This document shows positions 25,644 through 34,967 of a stretch of DNA of 64,000 bases, piece after piece; position 1 is the first letter of the stretch, and each line of letters opens with the position of its first letter. The notes under the pieces were generated by a model, which saw nothing but the letters and a program-made list of their open reading frames with translations, was not told the origin of the DNA and did no database searches. The translations under genes were made by a program, and so were the position numbers. Source of the DNA: Salibaculum griseiflavum (GTDB lineage: Bacteria > Pseudomonadota > Alphaproteobacteria > Rhodobacterales > Rhodobacteraceae); NCBI RefSeq assembly GCF_003129565.1, contig NZ_QETF01000005.1:140793-204792 (forward strand), given 5' to 3'.

Positions 25644-27194
25644 ATGGGCGAAGGGGTTTTCATCGGGGGCGGCGGCGCGGGTTATGCCACGCCGCAACAG
25701 CTGCTTTTGAAATATGCAAACCGGCATGGCCTGATCGCCGGGGCCACCGGGACCGGCAAGACCGTCACCCTGCAGATTCTGGCCGAGGGCTTTTCGGCGG
25801 CCGGGGTTCCGGTCTTCTTGTCGGACGTCAAGGGGGACCTGTCTGGTCTCGCCAAGTCCGGCTCGGCTGATTTCAAGCTGCATGACGCCTTTGCCAAGCG
25901 CGCGAACACGATCGGGCTGGACCTGACATATTCCGACACGCCCGTCACCTTCTGGGATCTTTTCGGCGAACAGGGCCATCCGATCCGGACCACCGTGGCC
26001 GAGATGGGGCCGCTCTTGCTGTCGCGCCTGATGGGCCTGTCGGAGGCGCAGGAGGGTGTGCTGAACGTCGCCTTCCGCGTGGCCGATGAAGAGGGACTGC
26101 CGCTTCTGGATCTGGAAGACCTGCAATCCCTGCTGGTCTGGGTCGGCCAGAACGCCAAGGCCCTGTCGCTGCGCTATGGCAATGTCGCCACCTCGTCGGT
26201 GGGCGCGATCCAGCGAGAATTGCTGGTGCTGGAAAACCAGGGGGGCGACAGGTTGTTCGGGGAACCGGCGCTTGAGCTGTCCGACATGATGGCCACGGCA
26301 CCCGATGGGCGGGGCCGGGTCAACGTGCTGGCTGCCGATACACTTATGGCGAACCCGTCGCTTTACGCGACCTTCTTGCTGTGGCTGCTGTCCGAGCTGT
26401 TCGAGGAACTGCCCGAGGTGGGCAACCCGGACAAGCCGAAGCTGGTCTTCTTCTTCGACGAGGCGCATCTGCTGTTCGACGACGCACCCAAGGCGCTGGT
26501 GGACAAGGTCGAACAGGTGGCGCGGTTGATCCGGTCCAAGGGCGTCGGCGTCTATTTCGTCACGCAGAACCCGGCGGATGTGCCCGAGGACGTTTTGGGC
26601 CAGTTGGGCAACCGGTTTCAGCATGCCTTGCGCGCCTTTACGGCGAAGGACCAACGGGCGCTGAAACAGGCGGCCGAGACCTATCGGCCCAACCCCGATT
26701 TCGACACCGCCGAGGCGATCACTCAGGTCGGCACCGGCGAGGCGGTGACCTCGATGTTGCAGGAGAAGGGTGTGCCGGGGATCGTCGAGCGCACCCTGAT
26801 CCGTCCGCCCTCGTCGCAATTGGGGCCGATCACCGCCGAGGAACGTGCGGCGATCATGGCCGCCTCTGCCATCGGTGCGAAATACGACACGCCGCTTGAC
26901 CGGGAAAGCGCGTCCGAGATGCTCGCCGCGCGGGCCGAGGCCGCGGCAAAAGCGGCGGAAGAGGCCGAGGCGCAAGCGGCCAAGCAAGAGACCGAAGAGC
27001 GCGAGTTCCGCAATGCCCGCCGCTATGACGGTGGCAGCCGCACCGGCGGGGCGTCGCGGCCTTGGTCAACCCGCCACCGCCATGATGACGGGATCGGCGA
27101 AAGCATCGCCAAGGTGGTGGTCAAGGAACTCAAGGGCACCACGGGCCGCCGCATCGTGCGCGGCATCCTCGGCGGGTTGTTCAAGGGGCGCTAG
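25644..27194 (+). CDS. HerA/FtsK-like ATPase, DUF853 (YjgR) family
   Basis: 516 residues from the ATG at 25644 with AAAGGA seven bases upstream; a GTG seven codons earlier lacks a site. P-loop AGATGTGKTVT (about residue 32), Walker B LVFFFDEAHLLF (about 266), sensor region GVYFVTQNPADVPE, and an Ala/Glu-rich coiled stretch (about 425-460). The family is annotated as helicase HerA-like but its substrate is unknown. Convergent with the next gene, sharing CTAG at the stops. Confidence 0.9.
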   Translation: MGEGVFIGGGGAGYATPQQLLLKYANRHGLIAGATGTGKTVTLQILAEGFSAAGVPVFLSDVKGDLSGLAKSGSADFKLHDAFAKRANTIGLDLTYSDTPVTFWDLFGEQGHPIRTTVAEMGPLLLSRLMGLSEAQEGVLNVAFRVADEEGLPLLDLEDLQSLLVWVGQNAKALSLRYGNVATSSVGAIQRELLVLENQGGDRLFGEPALELSDMMATAPDGRGRVNVLAADTLMANPSLYATFLLWLLSELFEELPEVGNPDKPKLVFFFDEAHLLFDDAPKALVDKVEQVARLIRSKGVGVYFVTQNPADVPEDVLGQLGNRFQHALRAFTAKDQRALKQAAETYRPNPDFDTAEAITQVGTGEAVTSMLQEKGVPGIVERTLIRPPSSQLGPITAEERAAIMAASAIGAKYDTPLDRESASEMLAARAEAAAKAAEEAEAQAAKQETEEREFRNARRYDGGSRTGGASRPWSTRHRHDDGIGESIAKVVVKELKGTTGRRIVRGILGGLFKGR

Positions 27195-28480
27195 AGGCGG
27201 CTGATCCGCAGCTCGCTGACGCGGTTTTCCTCGCGGGCCGTGACTTCGAAGCGGAAGCCGTGGAAGGAAAAGACCTGGCCGGCGGCCGGGATCATCTGCG
27301 CCTCGTGGATGACCAGCCCGGCGATGGTGTTGGCCTCGTCATCGGGCAGCGACCAATCCATCGCGCGGTTGAGGTCGCGGATGGTCATCCCGCCATCGAC
27401 GGTCACGCTGCCATCCTCGTCGGCGACGAAGTCATCCTCGTCATCGGTGTCGAACTCGTCGGTAATCTCGCCGACGATCTCTTCGAGGATATCCTCCAGC
27501 GTGATCAGGCCCTGAAGCGAGCCGTATTCATCCACCACCAGCGCGAAATGGGTGTGCCGGGCCAGGAATTTGCGCATCTGGTCGTCAAGCGAGGTGGTTT
27601 CGGGGATGAAATAGGGTTCCATCGCCACGGTCATGATGTCGAAGGCCTGCAATTCTTCCGGGTCGATGCGCCCGTCGCCCAGCATCCGGTGCATGGCGCG
27701 CAGCAGGTCCTTGGCGTGCAAGACGCCAACAATGTTCTCGGGCTCGTCCCGGAAGAGGGGCAGGCGGGTGTGCTTGCTGTCCAGCACATGGGACAGGATA
27801 TCCATGACCGGCAGGCTGGCGTCGATCATCTCGATCTCGGAGCGGTGGAGCATGATTTCCTCGACCGCGCGGTCGCCGAGGTCCAGCGCGCCAAGGATCC
27901 GGTCACGGTCTTCCTTCTCGACCACGCCCTCGGAATGGCCCAGCTGGATCGCGCCGGCGATCTCGTCGCGCACGGCAAGGATGTTGCTGTCGGGGTCGGC
28001 CTTGACGCCGAAGATCCGCAGCACCCCCCGCACCAGAAGCCGCACCGCACCGACGATCGGGGCAAACAGGGTGACGATCACCGAGATCGGCGCCGAGGCG
28101 ATACCGGCGGCCTTCTCGGCATTGGTGATGGCATAGGTCTTGGGCAGCACCTCGGCAAAGATCAGGACCAGCAAGGTCATCACGAGGGTTGCCATGGCCA
28201 CGCCGCTTTCGCCGAAGGCACGGGTGAACAGGGCCGTGGCCAGCGAGGTGGCGAGGATGTTGACGAGGTTGTTGCCCAGCAGAACCGAGCCGATCAGTCG
28301 TTCGCTATCCTCGGTGATCGTCAGGGCGCGGGCCGCCCCCTTGTCGCCCTTGTCGGCATTCGAGCGCAATTTCCCGCGCGAGGCGGCGGTCAGCGCGGTT
28401 TCGGAACCTGAAAAGAAACCCGAAAGCACCAGCAGAACGGCGATGGCGCCCGCGGTGGTCCAGAAAGCGGCGTCGATCAT
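27191..28480 (-). CDS. CNNM / CorC-HlyC-like membrane protein (second copy)
   Basis: 429 residues from the ATG at 28480 (ribosome site AGGA nine bases away). DUF21 membrane domain at about 1-180 (start MIDAAFWTTAGAIAVLLVLS, then GFFSGSETALTAASR), CBS pair at about 200-330 (EIMLHRSEIEMIDAS; LEDILEEIVGEI), acidic linker DEFDTDDEDDF and CorC/HlyC C-terminus. The family acts in divalent-cation homeostasis. Same-strand neighbour of xerD (51 bp). It differs clearly from the copy at 17985-19259, so they are old paralogues. Confidence 0.92.
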   Translation of the reverse strand: MIDAAFWTTAGAIAVLLVLSGFFSGSETALTAASRGKLRSNADKGDKGAARALTITEDSERLIGSVLLGNNLVNILATSLATALFTRAFGESGVAMATLVMTLLVLIFAEVLPKTYAITNAEKAAGIASAPISVIVTLFAPIVGAVRLLVRGVLRIFGVKADPDSNILAVRDEIAGAIQLGHSEGVVEKEDRDRILGALDLGDRAVEEIMLHRSEIEMIDASLPVMDILSHVLDSKHTRLPLFRDEPENIVGVLHAKDLLRAMHRMLGDGRIDPEELQAFDIMTVAMEPYFIPETTSLDDQMRKFLARHTHFALVVDEYGSLQGLITLEDILEEIVGEITDEFDTDDEDDFVADEDGSVTVDGGMTIRDLNRAMDWSLPDDEANTIAGLVIHEAQMIPAAGQVFSFHGFRFEVTAREENRVSELRISRL

Positions 28481-28531
28481 GAAAGGTATTCCTGTTGCAT
28501 TCACCCGTTATGGGGCCGCGGGGGCGCGGCT

Positions 28532-29479
28532 TCAAGCGTCCTTGGCAGTCTCCTGCGACAGGGGGTGATGCTCCAGCACCAGGTCGCGCAGCCGGTCCTC
28601 CAGCACATGGGTATAGATTTCTGTCGTTCCCACATCCGCATGGCCCAGAAGCGTCTGGATTGCCCTGAGGTCGGCGCCACCGGCCAGAAGATGCGTGGCA
28701 AAGGCATGGCGCAGGGTGTGCGGGCTGACCTTTTCAGGGGGAATACCGGCCTGCGCCGCCCAGGTCTTGATCAGTCCGTGAAAGCTCTGCCGGGTCAGGT
28801 GGCCGGATTTGCCCCGTGATGGAAACAGGAACGGCGAGCGCGGTTTGCGCTGCGCCGAGGCCTTGTCTTCGGCGGCGTCCCGTTCGGCCAGCCACTCGGC
28901 CAGTGCGGCGCGGGCCGGCGGCGACAGGGGCACCATGCGTTCCTTGTCGCCCTTGCCGCGCACCAGCAGCATCCGGGGATCACCCCGCGCTGCGGAAACC
29001 GGCAGGGCGACAAGTTCCGACACACGCATGCCCGTGGCGTAGAGCAACTCCATCAGGCAGGTATTGCGCGTGCGGTCCTTGGCGTTGGTTCGGGCGGCGT
29101 CAAGCAGCGCGTCCACCTCCTCGATGCTCAGCGTCTTCGGCAGCCGTTTGCCTCGGCCCGGTCCAGCGATCCGGATGGCCGGGTTGTCGTCGCGCCAGCC
29201 TTCGTCAAAGGCGAAACGGTAAAGCTGCTTGATCGCCGAGAGGCGGCGCGCGCGGGTGGCCGGGGCCAGCCCGCCGGCCTCGCAGGCGATGAGGTAATCC
29301 TCCACGTCCGCGCGTTGGGCCGTGGCAAGGTGTCGGTCGCGGGCGGCGAGCCAGTCGGAAAAATCGACCAGGTCTCGGCCATATGCGGCAAGCGTGTTGT
29401 CGGCGGCGTCCAGCTCTGCGGCGTGGGCCTCCAGAAAGGCCTGCAGCCAATGGCTCTGAGGTTGGTCGGCGGGGGTCAT
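28532..29479 (-). CDS. xerD: Tyrosine recombinase XerD
   Basis: 315-residue site-specific recombinase, resolves chromosome dimers at dif together with XerC. N-terminal SAM-like core-binding domain (about 8-95), C-terminal catalytic domain with all residues: Arg152 (TGMRVSEL), Lys176 (RGKGDKE), His254 and Arg257 (SPHTLRHAF), His280 (LLGHADV), Tyr289 (EIYTHV). No neighbouring features suggest a mobile-element integrase; the context is housekeeping. Its start overlaps the stop of the upstream exported-protein gene (ATGA). Confidence 0.9.
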   Translation of the reverse strand: MTPADQPQSHWLQAFLEAHAAELDAADNTLAAYGRDLVDFSDWLAARDRHLATAQRADVEDYLIACEAGGLAPATRARRLSAIKQLYRFAFDEGWRDDNPAIRIAGPGRGKRLPKTLSIEEVDALLDAARTNAKDRTRNTCLMELLYATGMRVSELVALPVSAARGDPRMLLVRGKGDKERMVPLSPPARAALAEWLAERDAAEDKASAQRKPRSPFLFPSRGKSGHLTRQSFHGLIKTWAAQAGIPPEKVSPHTLRHAFATHLLAGGADLRAIQTLLGHADVGTTEIYTHVLEDRLRDLVLEHHPLSQETAKDA

Positions 29480-31053
29480 GGGGCCGACAGGATCAGCTGG
29501 TAGAGGGCAGTGCGACGGGCGGTGTCCTCAAGGCCGAGGGCGCGTAGGGTCGACAATCCTTCGGTCATGGCGACCGGATCGCCGTCCAGCCCCTGTTGCA
29601 CGGTGGCGATGGTGCGCAGGATGGCTTCGCCCAGGCGGTCATCCTGGGCCATGGCGACAAGCGTGGCGTCGGGCTGCGGATCGCGGAAGGCGGCGGCGAC
29701 GGGCCGCGCGGTGCGGGGCACCGGGATATCAGCGCCGACCTGCCCTCGCGCCAGCGCAGCCAGCAGCGCCTGATCGGGCGGCAGGTCAAGGTCCAGCGCG
29801 TGCGCTTCGTAGGCGGGTGTCAGCATGAGCAACCGGTAGCGCAGGTCGGCGCCGCGTGGTGTCAGCTCGGCCGTGGCCAGCCGGTCCGCGAACCCATCCA
29901 CCAGAACGGCCTGTGTTCCGACATCGCGCAACTGTTCCCAGGCGGCGATCAGGGCCTCGGAGGTTGCCGCCGCATCCCCCGTGGTCAGGGCGCTTTCCAG
30001 CCGTTGCACCGCGCGGGCCCGTTCCCAGACCCCGCCCGAGGCGGACGGGACGCGTTGGGTATAGAGGCGCAAAAGCACCGTTTCCGGGATTGCCCCTGTG
30101 CGCAACAGTCGTTCGGCCGCCTCGATCTGGGATTTCCAGCCAACGGTATCGCGCAGATCGGAATGGGCAAAGGCGCGGGGCAGGGCGGCTGTTCCCATCG
30201 CCTCGCCCACCGCTTCACGCATCCGGAAGACCAGCGGCGTGATCCTTTCGGGGCGCGGCGGGGCGGCCCCCTCGAAAAGCTCCGGATCGAGGAACCAGGC
30301 CAGCAGATCGGCGGTTTCGGCGTCGATATCGCCCAAGGCCTCGGCGGTGTTCAAGGTCAGCGCCGCTGCCGACCAATCGCCCGCCCGTGCAAGGCAGAAG
30401 ACCCGGGCGGCAGGGGTGGGGGCAATGCCGGGCTTGGCCTGCATGACCTGACACGCGCGCCGCTCGGTTCCGGTCAGAAGCGCCACGTCGAACCAGCGCC
30501 GGAACAGGGCAGGACTGTCCGGATCGGCGGCCTCCAGCATCGCGAGCGCCGGGTCGAGCGCCCCGATATCGAGAAGCGTGTCGATCCGGGCCAGGAAAAG
30601 ACGGCCCTCGGGGCCGGCATCGGCGGGTGGGTCGGCCTCTGTCAGGATCAGGCGCATGAGCAGTTCGCGCAGGGGCGCCAGGGTCTCCACCCGTTCGGCC
30701 AGCAGAAGGTCGACCAAGGTTCCCGTCTCGCTGCCAGCCCAGAGCGTCGCCGGCAGGCCGGTCGTGGCCGCTGACATCAGCCCGACCCGGTCCGCCGATG
30801 GCGCATCCAGTGGCCGGACGCTGACATCGGGAATCGTGGCGCTGTCGGTGACGGGGTCCTCGTCGGGCGGCGGCACGCGGGTGCTGCGGGACCCGGGCAG
30901 GGGCGCAAGGGCCGCCGGGGCTGGCTCGCGCACGCTTTCCGACAGCCAGTCGATCGCAGACAGAGGCCGCATGTCCTCGGCCCCGTCTTGCTGCGCGGTG
31001 GCGGCCGAGGCTGCCATGCAGGCCAGAGCCGCCCATTTTGCGAGGGTTTTCAC
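29476..31053 (-). CDS. Hypothetical exported protein (525 aa)
   Basis: Signal peptide MKTLAKWAALACMAASAATA, followed by a Pro/Asp-rich linker (about 40-85) and an all-helical, Ala/Leu-rich region (about 100-520) that looks like stacked helical hairpins. No enzymatic motif. GTG start, with GGTGGAG just upstream overlapping the end of the 51-residue gene before it. It overlaps xerD by 4 bp. I do not recognise the family; probably periplasmic and envelope-related. Confidence 0.75.
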   Translation of the reverse strand: MKTLAKWAALACMAASAATAQQDGAEDMRPLSAIDWLSESVREPAPAALAPLPGSRSTRVPPPDEDPVTDSATIPDVSVRPLDAPSADRVGLMSAATTGLPATLWAGSETGTLVDLLLAERVETLAPLRELLMRLILTEADPPADAGPEGRLFLARIDTLLDIGALDPALAMLEAADPDSPALFRRWFDVALLTGTERRACQVMQAKPGIAPTPAARVFCLARAGDWSAAALTLNTAEALGDIDAETADLLAWFLDPELFEGAAPPRPERITPLVFRMREAVGEAMGTAALPRAFAHSDLRDTVGWKSQIEAAERLLRTGAIPETVLLRLYTQRVPSASGGVWERARAVQRLESALTTGDAAATSEALIAAWEQLRDVGTQAVLVDGFADRLATAELTPRGADLRYRLLMLTPAYEAHALDLDLPPDQALLAALARGQVGADIPVPRTARPVAAAFRDPQPDATLVAMAQDDRLGEAILRTIATVQQGLDGDPVAMTEGLSTLRALGLEDTARRTALYQLILSAP

Positions 31054-31055
31054 CG

Positions 31056-31211
31056 TTACTCCACCTCAAGCGTCACGGGTTTCGTGACCTCCTCCACCGG
31101 GGGCGCGAAATCTTCTGCGAAAAAGATCGGCCCGACATAGGCATAGGCCACCAATGCCAGTGCCGCCAGAACCACCAATACCAGCACTGCCTTGATCAGC
31201 CGCCACATCAT
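31056..31211 (-). CDS. Small single-pass membrane protein (51 aa)
   Basis: 51 residues beginning MMWRLIKAVLVLVVLAALAL: one hydrophobic helix (about 5-25), then an acidic tail (AEDFAPPVEEVTKPVTLEVE). The frame ends with TAA at 31056-31058, and the ribosome site of the downstream 525-residue gene lies in its last codons. Probably the first gene of the operon with that exported protein and xerD. Function unknown. Confidence 0.65.
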   Translation of the reverse strand: MMWRLIKAVLVLVVLAALALVAYAYVGPIFFAEDFAPPVEEVTKPVTLEVE

Positions 31212-31365
31212 GTCTTTGCCCCATCTTTTCTGTCCTGCCCCGGAACGGACCGGTTTCGCTGGTCCTTGGCTGGCTTTATATATGGTGTTTCGGGTAATTT
31301 CACGTCATTGAATGGGGAAATTTCCAGCACCGGCAAAGCGGTGCCGATCGGGGAAAGCGGGTTCG

Positions 31366-31956
31366 GTGGTGACAGGCAAGGCGCAGGACAGGCGGGAAAA
31401 GACCGGGGCGGTGCTGCATCGCACGGTCGTGCTCGTCGGCATGATGGGGTCGGGCAAGTCGGCCATCGGGCGCAACCTTGCGGCGCGGCTGGGCGTGGCG
31501 TTCCTGGATTCGGATGCCGAGATCGAGGCCGCGGCCAATGCCAGCATCGCCGAGATTTTCGCCCGCGACGGCGAAGCCTTCTTTCGCGACCGCGAGGCGG
31601 AGGTGATCGCCCGGTTGCTGAAATCCGAACCCTGCATCCTGTCTACCGGCGGCGGCGCGTTCCTGGCGGAACGCAACCGGCGCGCCATTGCGCAGCATGG
31701 CGTGGCGTTGTGGCTGGATGCCGATCTGGACCTTCTTTGGGACCGGGTGCGCCACAAGGATACGCGACCCCTGCTGCGCACGCCGGACCCGCGTGGGACC
31801 TTGGCGCGGATTTTCGAGGACCGCGCGCCCATCTATGCCAAGGCGGGTCTGCGAACCAAGGCCGAACCGGAATATTCCATTGATGACATGACGGACCGGG
31901 TGATCGAGACACTGGCTGCCGACCCCCGGATACTGGAGCTTGCCGATGACGATTGA
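31366..31956 (+). CDS. aroK: Shikimate kinase
   Basis: Phosphorylates shikimate in chorismate synthesis. Walker A GMMGSGKSAIGR, shikimate-binding DSDAEIE, and the GGGAF motif (LSTGGGAFLAERN), with the lid RPLLRTPDP. From the GTG at 31366 it has 196 residues, close to family length; GGGGAAAG precedes it. An ATG at 31312 would add 18 residues but lacks a ribosome site. The last 11 bp overlap aroB. Confidence 0.93.
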   Translation: MVTGKAQDRREKTGAVLHRTVVLVGMMGSGKSAIGRNLAARLGVAFLDSDAEIEAAANASIAEIFARDGEAFFRDREAEVIARLLKSEPCILSTGGGAFLAERNRRAIAQHGVALWLDADLDLLWDRVRHKDTRPLLRTPDPRGTLARIFEDRAPIYAKAGLRTKAEPEYSIDDMTDRVIETLAADPRILELADDD

Positions 31957-33049
31957 AACCGTCCGCGTTGACCTGCCCGGCCGGGCCTATGACGTGCGCA
32001 TCGGGCCGGGGCTGGTCGCCAATGCCGGGTCGCAGATCGCGCCGCTGCTGCGCCGGCCCCGCGTTGCCATCGTGACCGAGGACACCGTGTCAGGGCTGCA
32101 CTTGGGCGCCTTGCAGGATGGGTTGCAAGCGGAAGGCATCGAAAGCGTCGCGTTGTCGCTGCCGCCGGGCGAAGGTACCAAGGGATGGCCGCAGTTCACC
32201 CGCACCGTCGAATGGCTGCTCGAGCAGAAGGTCGAGCGTGGCGACATCGTCGTGGCCCTTGGGGGCGGCGTGATCGGCGACCTAGTGGGCTTCGCCGCCG
32301 CCGTTGTCCGGCGCGGGGTGCGTTTCGTCCAGGTGCCGACGTCGCTTCTGGCTCAGGTCGACAGTTCCGTGGGCGGCAAGACCGGGATCAACGCCCCGCA
32401 GGGCAAGAACTTGATCGGGGCGTTTCACCAGCCATCGCTTGTGCTGGCCGATACCGGCGTGCTGGCCACCATGCCCGAGCGTGATTTCCTGTCCGGCTAT
32501 GGCGAAGTCGTGAAATATGGCCTGCTGGGGGATGCGGACTTCTTTGGCTGGCTGGAAGAGAACGGCCCAAACCTGCGCGATGATCCGGCGGCGCTGATCC
32601 ATGCGGTCAAGCGATCGGTTGAGATGAAAGCCGAGATCGTGATGCGCGACGAGACCGAACAGGGTGACCGGGCGCTTCTGAACCTCGGGCATACCTTCTG
32701 TCACGCGCTTGAGGCCTCGACGGGCTATTCCGACCGGCTGCTGCATGGCGAGGGCGTGGCCATCGGCTGTGCGCTGGCCTTCGAGACCTCGGCCCGGCTG
32801 GGCCTGTGCAGCCAGGAGGACCCGAGCCGCGTGCGTGAACACCTGGCGGCGATGGGTATGAAGAAAGACCTTGCCGACATTCCGGGTGATCTGCCCGGTG
32901 CGGCGGCGCTGGTCGACCTGATGGGGCAGGACAAGAAGGTGGTCGATGGCCAGCTGCGCTTTATCATGGCGCGCGGCATAGGGCAGGCCTTCGTCACGTC
33001 CGAGGTGCCGCGCGAGGTGGTGCTGAAGGTGCTGGAAGACGCGGCCTAG
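31946..33049 (+). CDS. aroB: 3-dehydroquinate synthase
   Basis: Second step of the shikimate pathway; NAD- and metal-dependent cyclisation of DAHP. 367 residues. NAD-binding GGGVIGDLVGFAAA, substrate/metal region SVGGKTGIN, DEFLSGYGE-like RDFLSGYGEVVKYG, and the metal ligand motif LNLGHTFCHALE. The ATG at 31946 has GGAG seven bases upstream and overlaps aroK by 11 bp, typical of an aroKB operon. Convergent with the next gene, sharing the CTAG stops. Confidence 0.96.
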   Translation: MTIETVRVDLPGRAYDVRIGPGLVANAGSQIAPLLRRPRVAIVTEDTVSGLHLGALQDGLQAEGIESVALSLPPGEGTKGWPQFTRTVEWLLEQKVERGDIVVALGGGVIGDLVGFAAAVVRRGVRFVQVPTSLLAQVDSSVGGKTGINAPQGKNLIGAFHQPSLVLADTGVLATMPERDFLSGYGEVVKYGLLGDADFFGWLEENGPNLRDDPAALIHAVKRSVEMKAEIVMRDETEQGDRALLNLGHTFCHALEASTGYSDRLLHGEGVAIGCALAFETSARLGLCSQEDPSRVREHLAAMGMKKDLADIPGDLPGAAALVDLMGQDKKVVDGQLRFIMARGIGQAFVTSEVPREVVLKVLEDAA

Positions 33050-33375
33050 TCGCCGTCGCGCCAAGCATCATCGCTGAACGGGTCGATGCCGTGGCGCTTG
33101 CAGAACCGCATGAAGAGCGGCCATTCCATGAGACCGGCGGTCAACAGGGTGAAGACCCACCAGTTCGTTTCGAACAGCAACAACGAGAACCGCGTGCCGC
33201 TGCCCGCGAACAACAGCCCCGCGACCACCAGCAGCAACACCGACAGCGCCAGGTCCTGGCGCAACAGGCGCGGCAGCGTGATGCGCGGCATGCTCGGATA
33301 GATACCCAGATAGGCGACAGCCAGCGCCGCCGCGTTCAGGATCAGGATCTTGAGTTCCGGGGGCAGGGTGCCCAT
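33046..33375 (-). CDS. Hypothetical membrane protein (109 aa)
   Basis: 109 residues with three hydrophobic segments (about 8-25, 42-58 and 70-88) and a hydrophilic C-terminus FCKRHGIDPFSDDAWRDGD. No motif. It follows ssb by 9 bp on the same strand, so is probably co-transcribed with it. Conserved function unknown. Confidence 0.75.
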   Translation of the reverse strand: MGTLPPELKILILNAAALAVAYLGIYPSMPRITLPRLLRQDLALSVLLLVVAGLLFAGSGTRFSLLLFETNWWVFTLLTAGLMEWPLFMRFCKRHGIDPFSDDAWRDGD

Positions 33376-33384
33376 CGGCTAGCC

Positions 33385-33873
33385 TCAGAACGGGATTTCG
33401 TCATCCATGTCACCGCCGCCCGCCGGGCCGGAGGGGCCGCCGTCATAACCGCCCCCGCCGCCGCCATAGCCGCCGCCGGACTGGTCGGACATGTAGCCGC
33501 CGCCCCCGCCGCCGCCTTCGCCACGGCCATCCAGCATGGTCAGCTCGCTGCGATAGGGGCGCAGGACGACCTCGGTCGTGTAGCGGTCCTGCCCCGACTG
33601 GTCCTGCCATTTGCGGGTTTCCAGCTGGCCCTCGATATACACCTTTGAGCCTTTCTTCAGGTAGCGCTCGGCCACGTTGGCCAGCGGCTCGGAAAAGATC
33701 GCGACCGAATGCCATTCGGTCCGTTCGCGGCGCTCGCCGGTATTGCGGTCTTTCCAGGTTTCCGAGGTGGCGATGCGCAGGTTGCAGACCTTGCCCCCGT
33801 TCTGGAAGGTGCGCACCTCGGGGTCGCGCCCCAGATTTCCGATCAGGATGACCTTGTTGACTGATCCGGCCAT
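33385..33873 (-). CDS. ssb: Single-stranded DNA-binding protein
   Basis: 162 residues: OB fold at 1-110 ([28 protein letters not shown]), Gly-rich linker and the acidic tail DMDDEIPF that recruits repair partners. Start at the ATG 33871-33873 with an excellent ribosome site (AGAGGAGG). A 41-codon upstream extension in frame is not protein-like. Confidence 0.97.
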   Translation of the reverse strand: MAGSVNKVILIGNLGRDPEVRTFQNGGKVCNLRIATSETWKDRNTGERRERTEWHSVAIFSEPLANVAERYLKKGSKVYIEGQLETRKWQDQSGQDRYTTEVVLRPYRSELTMLDGRGEGGGGGGGYMSDQSGGGYGGGGGGYDGGPSGPAGGGDMDDEIPF

Positions 33874-34056
33874 GGCGACCTCCTCTTTCTCGAATCCCTG
33901 ACGTGGTGAGTGGCTGTTACACCACCCCAGTTTGGTTAATGAAAGCACAATATCGCCGCTGCGGGGAATGGCCAGAGCGAGAAACTGGAATTCCACATGC
34001 TTTGGACCTAATCTACACCGCGTGCGGTTTGGGAGTTTGGTTTGGGGAGAGTGACG

Positions 34057-34650
34057 ATGATCCGGGCAAGAACGTGGATCGGCGCGGCCGTTGTGACCGC
34101 CCTGGCCGGGGCCGCCATGGCCGACGGTCTATCGACGCGGAACCGGTCGGCGCTGTTCAGCTCGCAGCTCGACGTGCTCGATGGCCGCGCGGCGTCGCAA
34201 TATGCCAATTCCGTGCGTCTCCAACCGCCCAAGGTCGTGGTGCCGGGGCAGCCCGGCAACGGCCCAGCCTATCGCGGGGATTATCGCGGCCCGTTCCTCG
34301 ATCTGGCGCGCAGTGCCGCCCGGCGACATGCCATTCCGGAAGACCTTTTCCTGCGGCTGGTCCAGCAGGAATCCGGCTGGAACCAGCGCGCCAAGTCTCA
34401 TGCCGGGGCCATGGGGCTGGCCCAGCTGATGCCGGCCACGGCGCGCTACCTGGGCGTGCGGGATGTCTGGGATCCGTATCAGAACCTGGACGGGGGCGCG
34501 CGCTACCTGCGGGAACAGTACGAAAGTTTCGGGTCCTGGCGGCTCGCGTTGGCCGCCTACAATGCCGGCCCCGAGGCCGTGCGCCGCCATGGCGGCGTGC
34601 CGCCCTATCGGGAAACCCGCGATTACGTGCGGATCATCTGGGGTAGTTAG
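34057..34650 (+). CDS. Lytic transglycosylase, SLT family (exported)
   Basis: 197-residue periplasmic muramidase. Signal peptide [23 protein letters not shown] domain from about residue 80 with catalytic Glu in VQQESGWNQ, the [12 protein letters not shown] motif, and [13 protein letters not shown] near the C-terminus. GGGGAGAG precedes the ATG. No anchoring or peptidoglycan-binding module, so a minimal enzyme of the Slt70-like clade. Confidence 0.9.
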   Translation: MIRARTWIGAAVVTALAGAAMADGLSTRNRSALFSSQLDVLDGRAASQYANSVRLQPPKVVVPGQPGNGPAYRGDYRGPFLDLARSAARRHAIPEDLFLRLVQQESGWNQRAKSHAGAMGLAQLMPATARYLGVRDVWDPYQNLDGGARYLREQYESFGSWRLALAAYNAGPEAVRRHGGVPPYRETRDYVRIIWGS

Positions 34651-34677
34651 GGCGCGACCGGGGCCGCGCCCGGGGCG

Positions 34678-34884
34678 TCAGTTCTTGGTCTTGCAGGTAT
34701 TGATCCCGAGGATCGCATAGGGTGGGCACCAGCCGATCGCCGCCGTGGCCAGCGGGATGATCCCCAGCAGGTAGAGCCAGCTATACTGCCCATCCATGTT
34801 GAGGAAGAAGGCCAGAATAAGCGCCGCGCCAACCACGGCGCGTATGATGCGTTCGGTGCCGCCGATATTCTTGGTCATTGTCAT
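34678..34884 (-). CDS. DUF2892 (YgaP-like) small membrane protein
   Basis: 68 residues with two membrane helices and the family pattern NIGGTERIIRAVVGAAL...GWCPPYAILGINTC. No rhodanese domain is fused. Two ATGs lie six bases apart; the second (34878) has the better spacing to AAGG. A perfect palindrome sits about 75 bp upstream, overlapping the end of the Crp/Fnr-type gene on the same strand, so this gene is a candidate target of that regulator. Confidence 0.85.
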   Translation of the reverse strand: MTMTKNIGGTERIIRAVVGAALILAFFLNMDGQYSWLYLLGIIPLATAAIGWCPPYAILGINTCKTKN

Positions 34885-34954
34885 TGCCTTTCGCTTTGCG
34901 CCCGGATGAGTCGGGCTGATGAGCTCATACTAGCGCAAGCCAAGTGCCCGGTCT

Positions 34955-34967
34955 GTGACTTGGTCAC
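34955..34967. promoter_or_regulatory. Perfect palindrome GTGAC-TTG-GTCAC before the DUF2892 gene
   Basis: 13-bp perfect inverted repeat overlapping the stop codon of the Crp/Fnr-type regulator and 71-83 bp upstream of the DUF2892 start. The TGAC/GTCA half-sites resemble Crp/Fnr-superfamily sites. Confidence 0.45.

Noticed and set aside
28532..29479. XerD considered as integrase of a mobile element
   Set aside because: Context is housekeeping, no direct repeats or element genes nearby, and the protein has XerD length and motifs.
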